A stretch of DNA of 9,658 bases from Lachnospiraceae bacterium (GTDB lineage: Bacteria > Bacillota_A > Clostridia > Lachnospirales > Lachnospiraceae), in NCBI GenBank assembly GCA_017996675.1, contig JAGOGN010000048.1, positions 1 to 9,658 of the forward strand, written 5' to 3'. Made by a program: the position numbers and the translations under genes. A model generated the notes under the pieces. That model saw only the letters and a program-made list of their open reading frames with translations. It was not told the origin of the DNA and did not search any database. The stretch's first letter is position 1, and each line of letters begins with the position of its first letter. Positions 1 to 6,439 of this stretch are shown here, piece by piece.

Positions 1-2
1 AA

Positions 3-122
3 AAATTCCCGTCAATTGATGATTTGAAATTGCAAATTCAAAAGGATATTCATTGTGCAAGAAAGTACTGGGAAGAACATAGCTTTGACGAGAGTTATTA
101 CGGAAATATTACAAATAGTTGA
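3..122 (+). CDS. ribF: C-terminal end of bifunctional riboflavin kinase/FAD synthetase RibF (5' partial)
   Basis: An open frame enters from the left edge and stops at TGA 120-122, giving 39 residues. The stretch reading KFPSIDDLKLQIQKDI followed by an Ala-Arg-Lys-Tyr segment matches the usual C-terminal helix of RibF, where a 'KF-S-(E/D)-L-K-QI-KD---A-(K/R)' pattern closes the riboflavin kinase domain. RibF phosphorylates riboflavin to FMN and adenylates FMN to FAD in the cytoplasm. The position supports the call, because ribF commonly lies just upstream of rpsO and pnp in Firmicutes, often after truB. The stop codon is shared with the -35 box of the next gene's promoter. Only the tail is visible, so the call rests on a short match plus gene order; the catalytic parts lie outside the window. 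Confidence 0.78.
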   Translation, partial: KFPSIDDLKLQIQKDIHCARKYWEEHSFDESYYGNITNS

Positions 123-147
123 CAAAATGTGGATGCTTTGATACGAT
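119..147 (+). promoter_or_regulatory. Sigma-A type promoter for the NlpC/P60 gene
   Basis: A perfect -35 box TTGACA (119-124) is separated by 17 bp from a -10 box TACGAT (142-147, five of six consensus bases). The expected transcription start is near 154, which leaves a leader of about 29 nt before the ATG at 183. The ribF stop codon TGA (120-122) lies inside the -35 box. This promoter also argues against translation starting at the upstream ATG at 159, which would be only about 5 nt into the transcript. Confidence 0.8.
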
Positions 148-182
148 AAGTACGAAAAATGACATTTGAGGAGTATTTAATC

Positions 183-1256
183 ATGAAACTGAAAACAATA
201 AAGCAGCTTTGTCTTGGACTAACGTTTGTGGGTTTTGCTTATTTTTTAAGTGGAACGACGGATGCAACACCATTCACGACTGTAAATGCAGGAATTTGTT
301 CCATTTTATCTAACTGCATCAATAATCAGGCTAGTATCTCGATTCAAAAGCAGCAATTGTCTGCTTCTAATACAGCAACTAACGCAAATACAACTTCTTC
401 AAACTCGGAATCTAGTGTTTTTGGATATACAAATTTGGGCGTTGCAAATGTTGATGGCTCCTTAAATATTCGAAAAGATCCATCAAAAGATGGCGAGTTA
501 GTAGGTAAGCTACCATCAAATGCTGGATGTGAAATTTTAAATTCTTCAAATGGATGGCATCAGATTCAATCTGGTAAAGTTTCTGGATGGGTTTCTGGTG
601 AATTTTTATTAACAGGTGATCAAGCGAAAGAACGTGCTTTAAGCGTAGCTGTCAATTTAGCAAAAGTTAAGACACAGACACTTTATGTTCGTGAGCAGCC
701 AACAAAAGATTCTGCAATTGTTTCAATGGTTGCAAATGAAGAAGAATTAGAAGTTGTAGCAATTAAAGACGGTTGGGCACAAGTTGTTTTAGATGCTGAT
801 AAAGGATGGATCAGTATGGATTATGCTACGGTATCCAAACAGCTTAAGAAAGCATCTACCATCACGGAACTGAAATATGGTTCTGGCGTATCCGACGTAA
901 GAGTATCACTTGTACAATTTGCATTGCAATATGTTGGTAATCGATATGTTTGGGGTGGAACAAGCTTAACCAAAGGAATTGATTGCTCAGGATTTACAAT
1001 GCGAGTTTATGAACATTTTGGAATTGGTTTGCCACATTATTCGGGTGCGCAGGCAGGAAGAGGAAAACGAATCAGTTCCTCAAGTGCGAAACCGGGAGAT
1101 TTGTTCTTTTATGGAAAAGGTGGCAAGATTAACCATGTTGCAATTTACATCGGAAATGGTCAGATTGTACATGCCAGCTCGCCAACAACAGGTATTAAAG
1201 TTTCAGGAGCATTCTATCGTACGCCAATTTGTGTAATTCGATTAATTAACGATTAA
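183..1256 (+). CDS. Secreted SH3b-SH3b-NlpC/P60 cell-wall peptidase
   Basis: This is a 357-residue exported peptidoglycan hydrolase, probably a C40-family cysteine endopeptidase cutting stem peptides. It starts with a lysine-containing N-region and a hydrophobic stretch (about residues 5-25), a likely signal peptide. A Ser/Asn/Thr-rich linker follows (about 50-80), then two bacterial SH3 wall-binding domains (about 86-146 and 155-218, each with the N-(I/V)R-P pattern and a GWV/GWI motif), then NlpC/P60 (about 239-357). The catalytic triad is visible: Cys268 in DCSGF, His318 in NHVAIYIG, and His330 in VHASS. The start at 183 was chosen because GAGGAG (168-173) sits 9 nt upstream; the in-frame ATG at 159 has no comparable site. 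The gene has its own promoter and lies between ribF and rpsO, which are usually adjacent or close. No terminator is visible after it, so transcripts may run on into rpsO. Confidence 0.93.
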   Translation: MKLKTIKQLCLGLTFVGFAYFLSGTTDATPFTTVNAGICSILSNCINNQASISIQKQQLSASNTATNANTTSSNSESSVFGYTNLGVANVDGSLNIRKDPSKDGELVGKLPSNAGCEILNSSNGWHQIQSGKVSGWVSGEFLLTGDQAKERALSVAVNLAKVKTQTLYVREQPTKDSAIVSMVANEEELEVVAIKDGWAQVVLDADKGWISMDYATVSKQLKKASTITELKYGSGVSDVRVSLVQFALQYVGNRYVWGGTSLTKGIDCSGFTMRVYEHFGIGLPHYSGAQAGRGKRISSSSAKPGDLFFYGKGGKINHVAIYIGNGQIVHASSPTTGIKVSGAFYRTPICVIRLIND

Positions 1257-1270
1257 ATAGCAGAAGTATC

Positions 1271-1299
1271 TTTACAATAATGGTTCAATATGCTAAACT
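1271..1299 (+). promoter_or_regulatory. Promoter of rpsO with extended -10
   Basis: TTTACA (1271-1276) and TAAACT (1294-1299) are separated by 17 bp, and a TG dinucleotide at 1291-1292 makes this an extended -10. Transcription would begin near 1306, giving a leader of about 100 nt before rpsO. It starts 14 bp after the stop codon of the NlpC/P60 gene, so rpsO does not depend on that gene for transcription. Confidence 0.7.
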
Positions 1300-1305
1300 A
1301 ACTTA

Positions 1306-1404
1306 GTGTTTAATAGCCCTGCGTTCGGTTTTATGGACACTCCGACCTATGACTGGATGTAACACAAGATAATTGGGCGTTAATAGTAGAAGGAGGAATT
1401 AGTA
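1306..1404 (+). promoter_or_regulatory. Structured rpsO 5' leader, candidate S15 autoregulatory element
   Basis: The leader is long for a ribosomal protein gene and contains pairings found by eye. A 4-bp stem TCGG/CCGA (1325-1328 with 1342-1345) crosses a second helix of six pairs including G-U pairs (1331-1336 with 1347-1352), which would make an H-type pseudoknot. An enclosing GCCC/GGGC helix (1316-1319 with 1375-1378) ends shortly before the AGGAGG ribosome binding site (1391-1396). Ribosomal protein S15 is known to repress its own mRNA through leader structures in several bacteria, and the E. coli version is a pseudoknot. That this leader binds S15 is inference; the helices are short and I could not compute folding energies. 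Confidence 0.4.
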
Positions 1405-1671
1405 ATGATTTCAAAAGAAAGAAAAACAGAAGTAATGAACGAGTATGCAAGAACACCTGGTGATACAGGATCGCCTGAAGTACAGGTAGCAGTTCTTACA
1501 GAAAGAATCAAAGAATTAACAGAACATTTGAAAGTGAATCCAAAAGATCATCATTCAAGAAGAGGACTGTTAAAAATGGTAGGTCAGAGAAGAGGCTTAC
1601 TTGGATACTTAAAAGGAAAAGATATTGAAAGATATCGTTCTTTAATTGAGCGTTTAGGAATTAGAAAATAG
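1405..1671 (+). CDS. rpsO: 30S ribosomal protein S15
   Basis: The product has 88 residues, the normal length for bacterial S15. It binds 16S rRNA early in small-subunit assembly, at a three-way junction in the central domain, and contributes to an intersubunit bridge. Family motifs are plain: GDTGSPEVQ (19-27), HHSRRGLL (49-56) and RRGLLGYL (62-69). AGGAGG (1391-1396) lies 8 nt before the ATG. It has its own promoter, a structured leader, and a strong terminator immediately downstream separating it from pnp. The rpsO-pnp neighbourhood is conserved across many bacteria. Nothing in the coding sequence is unusual. Confidence 0.99.
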   Translation: MISKERKTEVMNEYARTPGDTGSPEVQVAVLTERIKELTEHLKVNPKDHHSRRGLLKMVGQRRGLLGYLKGKDIERYRSLIERLGIRK

Positions 1672-1690
1672 TCGCTTTAAGACGATAACT

Positions 1691-1719
1691 AAAATAGAGC
1701 GGTTATTCCGCTCTATTTT
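1691..1719 (+). terminator. Intrinsic terminator after rpsO
   Basis: A perfect 12-bp stem (AAAATAGAGCGG at 1691-1702 with CCGCTCTATTTT at 1708-1719) closes a 5-nt loop. The U-rich tract forms the end of the 3' arm and continues as ATTATA. It lies 20 bp after the rpsO stop. No strong promoter is visible between it and pnp, so partial read-through may feed pnp. Confidence 0.82.
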
Positions 1720-1734
1720 ATTATAAAACTAACA

Positions 1735-1808
1735 GGCAAGCCTTGTCCCGAGACCACTGAAAAGCTTATACTTGGTATGAATTTTTCAGTAGTTTCGGTG
1801 GCTTAGCC
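1735..1808 (+). promoter_or_regulatory. Long hairpin leader of pnp
   Basis: The 74 nt can fold into one extended hairpin. The core pairs 1748-1763 with 1783-1798 over 16 positions, with one G-U pair and one C-A mismatch. The helix resumes inside with TTATAC/GTATGA(A) (about 1766-1771 with 1775-1780) around a 3-nt loop. Outside, GGCAAGCC (1735-1742) pairs with GGCTTAGCC (1800-1808) with one bulged A. The hairpin ends 7 nt before the AGGAG site (1815-1819) of pnp. In E. coli, the pnp leader hairpin is cut by RNase III and PNPase then represses its own translation. An analogous role here is inference from shape and position. A TATAAA (1722-1727) could act as a -10 box starting transcription near 1734, but no good -35 box accompanies it. 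Confidence 0.6.
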
Positions 1809-1825
1809 GGAAAAAGGAGATTAAT

Positions 1826-3916
1826 ATGTATAAATCATATTCAATGGAACTGGCAGGAAAGAAACTGACAGTTGAACTTGGAAGAGTAGCAGCACAAGCA
1901 AATGGTGCAGCATTCATCCATTATGGGGATACTGTATTGCTTTGTACAGCAACTGCATCCGAAAAGCCAAGAGAAGGCATTGATTTTTTCCCATTAAGCG
2001 TGGAATTCGAAGAAAAAATGTATGCTGTTGGTAAAATCCCTGGAGGATTTAATAAAAGAGAAGGAAAAGCATCTGAAAACTCAGTATTAACCTGTCGTGT
2101 AATTGACAGACCAATGAGACCTCTTTTCCCAAAAGATTACAGAAATGATGTTACTTTAAACAACTTAGTTTTAAGTGTTGATCCAGAATGCAGACCTGAA
2201 TTAGTTGCTATGTTAGGTGCTGCGATTGCAACAAGTATTTCAGATATTCCATTTGATGGTCCATGTGCAACAACACAAATCGGAATGATCGATGGCAAAT
2301 TTATTGTAAATCCAAACCAGAAAGACTGGAATGATGGAGATTTACAGTTAACTGTAGCGTCTACAAAAGAAAAAGTAATTATGATTGAAGCAGGTGCAAA
2401 TGAAATACCTGAATCGACCATGATTGAAGCAATTTATATGGCTCATGAATTTAATCAGACTGTAATTGCCTTTATTCAGCAAATGGTTGATGAAGTGGGA
2501 AGAGAAAAGCATACTTATACAAGCTGTGCAATGCCAGAAGAACTTTTCGCAAAGATGAAAGAGATCGTTCCTCCATCTGAAATGGAAACAGCTGTATTTA
2601 CTGATATGAAACAAGTTCGTGACGAAAATCTTAGAGCAATCCGTGATCGCTTAATTGAAGCTTTTTCAGATAATGAAGAATGGGTTTCTCTAATTCCAGA
2701 AGCACTTTATCAGTATCAGAAGAAAACAGTACGTAAGATGATCTTAAAAGATCGTAAACGTCCTGACGGAAGAAAAGTGGAAGAGATTCGTAAATTAAGT
2801 GCAGAAGTTGATTTGATTCCACGTGTTCATGGATCTGGTATGTTTACAAGAGGACAGACACAGATTTGTACCATTACAACACTTGCTCCATTATCTGAAG
2901 CTCAAAGAGTTGATGGAATGGATGATAATATTATTAATAAACGTTATATGCACCATTATAATTTCCCATCCTATTCGGTAGGTGAAACCAAACCTTCTAG
3001 AGGTCCAGGACGTAGAGAAATTGGACATGGTTCTTTAGCAGAAAAAGCTCTGATTCCTGTATTACCAACAGAAGCAGAATTTCCATACGCAATTCGTACT
3101 GTATCAGAAACTTTTGAATCTAACGGTTCTACTTCACAGGCATCTGTTTGTGCATCTACCTTATCATTGATGGCTGCTGGTGTTCCAATTAAGAAACCAG
3201 TTGCTGGAATTTCCTGTGGTCTTGTTACAGGCGATACAGACGATGATTATATTGTATTAACAGATATCCAGGGTCTTGAAGATTTCTTTGGTGATATGGA
3301 CTTTAAAGTTGCTGGTACACATGATGGAATCACAGCAATCCAAATGGACATTAAAATTCATGGATTAACACGTGCAATTGTTGAAGAAGCAATTGTTCGA
3401 ACAAAACAGGCTCGTGAACAGATTTTAACAGATGTAATGGAACCAGTAATCGCTACTCCTAGGGAAACTGTAGGAGAATTTGCTCCTAAGATTCGTCAGA
3501 TCATGATTGAGCCTACAAAAATTGGTGATGTTGTTGGTCAAAGAGGAAAGACTATTAATGCCATTATTGATTCTACAGGAGTTAAAATTGATATTAATGA
3601 TGAGGGAGCAGTATCTGTATGTGGTTTAGATTCAGAAGCAATGGATCGCGCATTAGAGATGATTCGCATTATCACAACAGATTTCGTAGAAGGTCAGATT
3701 TTTGAAGGAACTGTAATCAGCATTAAAGAATTTGGAGCTTTTATTGAATTTGCACCTGGAAAAGAAGGAATGGTTCACATTTCTAAAATTTCAAAAGATC
3801 GTGTAAATCATGTAGAAGACGTTTTAACTATTGGAGACAAAGTAACCGTTGTTTGCATGGGTAAAGATAAAATGGGAAGAATTAGCTTTAGTATGAAAGA
3901 TGTTCCAACCGTATAA
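1826..3916 (+). CDS. pnp: Polyribonucleotide nucleotidyltransferase (PNPase)
   Basis: PNPase is a 3'-to-5' phosphorolytic exoribonuclease that forms a ring-shaped trimer and degrades mRNA using inorganic phosphate, releasing nucleoside diphosphates. The 696 residues fit the family (about 700). Domains in order: first RNase PH domain (about 10-140, with VGKIPGGF and RVIDRPMRPLFP), an all-alpha linker (about 240-315), the second, catalytic RNase PH domain (about 320-540, with GSGMFTRGQTQ, GSTSQASVCAST and GDMDFKVAGT, whose Asp490 and Asp492 sit in the metal site region), a KH domain with GQRG loop (571-574), and an S1 domain (about 620-690). AGGAG (1815-1819) lies 6 nt before the ATG. It is preceded by a long hairpin leader and followed by a terminator, so it is probably a single-gene unit. 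No key residue seems lost. Confidence 0.99.
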   Translation: MYKSYSMELAGKKLTVELGRVAAQANGAAFIHYGDTVLLCTATASEKPREGIDFFPLSVEFEEKMYAVGKIPGGFNKREGKASENSVLTCRVIDRPMRPLFPKDYRNDVTLNNLVLSVDPECRPELVAMLGAAIATSISDIPFDGPCATTQIGMIDGKFIVNPNQKDWNDGDLQLTVASTKEKVIMIEAGANEIPESTMIEAIYMAHEFNQTVIAFIQQMVDEVGREKHTYTSCAMPEELFAKMKEIVPPSEMETAVFTDMKQVRDENLRAIRDRLIEAFSDNEEWVSLIPEALYQYQKKTVRKMILKDRKRPDGRKVEEIRKLSAEVDLIPRVHGSGMFTRGQTQICTITTLAPLSEAQRVDGMDDNIINKRYMHHYNFPSYSVGETKPSRGPGRREIGHGSLAEKALIPVLPTEAEFPYAIRTVSETFESNGSTSQASVCASTLSLMAAGVPIKKPVAGISCGLVTGDTDDDYIVLTDIQGLEDFFGDMDFKVAGTHDGITAIQMDIKIHGLTRAIVEEAIVRTKQAREQILTDVMEPVIATPRETVGEFAPKIRQIMIEPTKIGDVVGQRGKTINAIIDSTGVKIDINDEGAVSVCGLDSEAMDRALEMIRIITTDFVEGQIFEGTVISIKEFGAFIEFAPGKEGMVHISKISKDRVNHVEDVLTIGDKVTVVCMGKDKMGRISFSMKDVPTV

Positions 3917-3940
3917 CAGTTGATAGTAACAAAGATGTTA

Positions 3941-3969
3941 GGGGTGCGACATTGGTCGCATCCCTTTTT
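3941..3969 (+). terminator. Intrinsic terminator after pnp, just upstream of cls
   Basis: GGGGTGCGAC (3941-3950) pairs with GTCGCATCCC (3955-3964), a 10-bp stem with one G-U pair and a 4-nt loop, followed by TTTTT (3965-3969). It lies 24 bp after the pnp stop and only 4 bp before the ribosome binding site of the cardiolipin synthase gene. There is no room for a promoter between the hairpin and that gene, so the hairpin may act as an attenuator as well as a pnp terminator. Confidence 0.85.
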
Positions 3970-3987
3970 AAAGAAGGAGGAAATCAC

Positions 3988-5523
3988 GTGAAACGCATTC
4001 GAAATATATTGACTAGTCGTGTTTTTTTATGGTGCTTCAGTGCAATTCTTCAAGTTTCATGGATTCTTGTTATTTTATTTATTTTAAATCAAAATTCCCG
4101 AATTCTTTATTGGATGACAACAGGATTAGCAATTTTAACAGTTTTAATTATTGTAAATAAAAAAGATAACCCATCGTATAAACTTGCATGGTCGGTTCTA
4201 ATCTTGTCCATTCCCGTACTTGGGCTGGTTACCTATGGCTTTTTTGGACTCCCAAGTCTTACACGCGCGAAAAAGGAAGCGTTTCAAATGGTACATGAGA
4301 TTGCAATTTTTCCACTTCCTGGTAATCAAGAAGTGATAGAACGTGTTGCAAATAGAAGCCGAGGTGCTTCAAAACAGGTCGAATACATTACTAAATGGTC
4401 TTCTTATCCAATTTACGAACACACACAATCCACTTATTATTCCACTGGTGAGAAAATGTTTCCAGCAATGTTGGAAGACATTAAGAAAGCAAAGGAATTC
4501 ATTTTTTTAGAATTCTTTATTCTTGCTCCTGGTTATATGTTGGATACTATTCTTGACTTGCTGGAACTAAAAGTCAAAGAAGGTGTTGAAGTTCGTTTTA
4601 TCTACGATGATTTAGGAAGTGTGTTTACAACTGGTAAAAATTATTACAAAGAAATACAAAAAAGAGGAATACAATGCGTCAAATTTAATCCCCTGAAACC
4701 GATTCTTTCTGTCGTAATGAATAATCGAGATCATCGAAAAATTTTGGTTATTGACGGAAAAGTTGGGTTTACTGGAGGAATTAATTTAGCTGATGAATAT
4801 ATTAACCGTATCGAACGGTTTGGATACTGGAAAGATACAGGTCTTAGAATTGAAGGTCCGGCAGTGGATAATTTCACCTCCATGTTTTTAGAAATGTGGG
4901 ATTTTTCAGCAAATACACAAGAAAATGTAAAACATTATTTGTTTCGCTATCAGGAAGATCAGTTACCGGAATCTGATGGATTTGTTCTTCCCTATGCGGA
5001 TTCACCCATGGATCATGAAAAGGTCGGCGAAAATGTATATTTAAATATTGTAAATCGTGCAAAAGATTATATCTATATTTTTACGCCTTATTTGATTATT
5101 GATAATGAAATGATGACAGCACTGTGCAATGCATCCAAAAGTGGTGTTGATATTCATATTGTTACGCCTGGTATTCCAGACAAGAAATTGGTTTTCTGGC
5201 TGACACAGTCCTATTATGATCAATTAATTGAAGCAGGTGTAAGTATTCATGAATTTACGCCAGGATTTATTCATGCAAAAGTATTTGTATGTGATGATGT
5301 AATTGCAACAGTTGGAACGATCAATATGGATTATCGAAGTTTATATTTGCATTATGAATGCGGGGTATGGATGTTTCGAACAAACGCAATCGAACAAATT
5401 AAAAAAGATGCTTTAGCTACCATTAAGGATTCGCGAACCATTACTTTAGAGCAATGTATCCATCGTTCTTGGGGTGAACAAACAATCCGAGGCATTTTAC
5501 GATTATTTGCTCCATTGCTTTAG
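3988..5523 (+). CDS. cls: Cardiolipin synthase (phospholipase D superfamily)
   Basis: The 511-residue membrane enzyme joins two phosphatidylglycerol molecules into cardiolipin with release of glycerol. Three hydrophobic segments at the N-terminus (about 12-33, 38-57 and 67-88) form the membrane anchor typical of Firmicutes Cls. Two PLD domains follow, each with a complete HxKxxxxD motif: His249-Lys251-Asp256 (HRKILVID, followed by GFTGG) and His429-Lys431-Asp436 (HAKVFVCD, followed by GTINMDYRS). The length is typical. I chose GTG at 3988 because AAGGAGG (3974-3980) lies 7 nt upstream; the longer frame from TTG 3952 would begin in the loop of the pnp terminator. It heads a run with a phosphoesterase, scpA and scpB. 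The family contains several paralogues per genome, so which lipid is made is known only by homology. Confidence 0.95.
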   Translation: MKRIRNILTSRVFLWCFSAILQVSWILVILFILNQNSRILYWMTTGLAILTVLIIVNKKDNPSYKLAWSVLILSIPVLGLVTYGFFGLPSLTRAKKEAFQMVHEIAIFPLPGNQEVIERVANRSRGASKQVEYITKWSSYPIYEHTQSTYYSTGEKMFPAMLEDIKKAKEFIFLEFFILAPGYMLDTILDLLELKVKEGVEVRFIYDDLGSVFTTGKNYYKEIQKRGIQCVKFNPLKPILSVVMNNRDHRKILVIDGKVGFTGGINLADEYINRIERFGYWKDTGLRIEGPAVDNFTSMFLEMWDFSANTQENVKHYLFRYQEDQLPESDGFVLPYADSPMDHEKVGENVYLNIVNRAKDYIYIFTPYLIIDNEMMTALCNASKSGVDIHIVTPGIPDKKLVFWLTQSYYDQLIEAGVSIHEFTPGFIHAKVFVCDDVIATVGTINMDYRSLYLHYECGVWMFRTNAIEQIKKDALATIKDSRTITLEQCIHRSWGEQTIRGILRLFAPLL

Positions 5524-5536
5524 AAAGGGTGTAGTT

Positions 5537-6418
5537 ATGATTTATGTCGCTATCTTAGCGGGAGTGGTATTGGCTTGTCTAGTTGTTCTTTTGATTGATT
5601 TGTTTTTTCCTAAAATCACAAAATATGAATTTTCCGAAGCTAAAATTCACGATGCATTATCGATGATTGTTTTATCCGACTTACATGGTCGAACTATGTT
5701 AATGAGTGAGCGTAAATCTATCCGTAGAATAAGGGAATGTAAGCCAGATCTTATTTTACTTGCGGGAGATATGATTACTACGAGACAGATTCATAACTAT
5801 GAAAGTACCTGCAATTATCTTGAGCAGTTGAGTAAAATTGCACCTGTTTATTATAGTTTAGGAAATCATGAGCAAAAAGCTTTGATTTCTACTTCAAAAT
5901 ATTACGAAAATGGTCAGTTCTATTTGAACAAATTAAAAGATAACCATTCCATTCAGATTTTGGATAATCAAACAGCACTAGTTAAAATTAAAAATTCTGT
6001 TATTCATATCCATGGATTGTCCCTTCCAACAAAGTTTTTTATTAAAAAACCGAAAAATAGTCAACCTTTGCCTGATATTTCGCAGTTTTTAGGTGAATCG
6101 ACTCATCAGGATTTTAATATTTTATTGGCTCATCATCCAAAATATATGAAACAATATGTGGAATGGGGTGCGGATTATATTTTTGCTGGACATTATCATG
6201 GTGGCATTCTTCGTCTACCTTTTATTGGTGGTGTGATTTCCCCTGAATTCCAGCTTTTCCCCAAATATTCAGGTGGAGACTATCACTTTGGAACGCAACA
6301 TGGTATTGTTTCGAGAGGAATCGGCATTCATACGTTTCCAGTTCGCTTTTTAAATCGTTCCCAAATTATTCACGTGAAATTAGTCCCTTGTATTGAAAAA
6401 CCAAAAAAAATCCAGTAA
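5537..6418 (+). CDS. Membrane-anchored calcineurin-like metallophosphoesterase
   Basis: The 293-residue protein starts with one hydrophobic anchor (about 3-24) and then a metallophosphoesterase fold that binds two metal ions. The signature residues are in order: SDLHGR (Asp48, His50), LAGDM (Asp78), GNHE (Asn110, His111), AHHP (His199) and GHYHGG (His219, His221). It resembles the YkuE/YaeI branch, some members of which act on lipid-linked phosphoesters such as UDP-diacylglucosamine-type substrates; the substrate here is unknown. ATG 5537 was chosen because AAAGGG (5524-5529) is 7 nt upstream and translation then begins with the membrane anchor; an in-frame ATG at 5474 lies inside cls. It starts 13 bp after cls, so co-transcription is near certain, and a role in membrane or envelope lipid metabolism is plausible but inferred. 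A run of eight A's near the 3' end could vary in length but is in frame here. Confidence 0.9.
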   Translation: MIYVAILAGVVLACLVVLLIDLFFPKITKYEFSEAKIHDALSMIVLSDLHGRTMLMSERKSIRRIRECKPDLILLAGDMITTRQIHNYESTCNYLEQLSKIAPVYYSLGNHEQKALISTSKYYENGQFYLNKLKDNHSIQILDNQTALVKIKNSVIHIHGLSLPTKFFIKKPKNSQPLPDISQFLGESTHQDFNILLAHHPKYMKQYVEWGADYIFAGHYHGGILRLPFIGGVISPEFQLFPKYSGGDYHFGTQHGIVSRGIGIHTFPVRFLNRSQIIHVKLVPCIEKPKKIQ

Positions 6419-6439
6419 AATATCCATTGGAGGATGATC

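Noticed and set aside
159..183. Upstream ATG for the NlpC/P60 gene
   Set aside because: It is about 5 nt from the predicted transcription start and has no ribosome binding site, while 183 has GAGGAG at good spacing and begins a normal signal peptide.
979..1236. 85-codon open frame inside the NlpC/P60 gene
   Set aside because: It lies wholly within the catalytic domain in another frame, and its product has no recognisable motif. It is an overlap shadow.
1257..1310. Terminator after the NlpC/P60 gene
   Set aside because: Only a weak A/T-rich near-palindrome (AAACTAAC/TTAGTGTTT) overlapping the rpsO promoter is present, without a GC stem or T run.
2137..2822. Three antisense open frames within pnp (2137-2421, 2348-2614, 2631-2822)
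   Set aside because: They oppose a fully conserved pnp, their translations look like random reverse-frame sequence, and no ribosome binding sites were seen.
3952..3987. TTG start giving cls 12 more residues
   Set aside because: This start lies in the loop of the pnp terminator; GTG 3988 has an ideal AAGGAGG.
4874..5223. Two antisense open frames within cls (4874-5062, 5041-5223)
   Set aside because: Both are short, have no motif, and lie opposite conserved PLD-domain coding sequence.
5474..5536. Extended N-terminus for the phosphoesterase overlapping cls
   Set aside because: The extra 21 residues are out-of-frame cls sequence, and a better start with a ribosome binding site lies at 5537.
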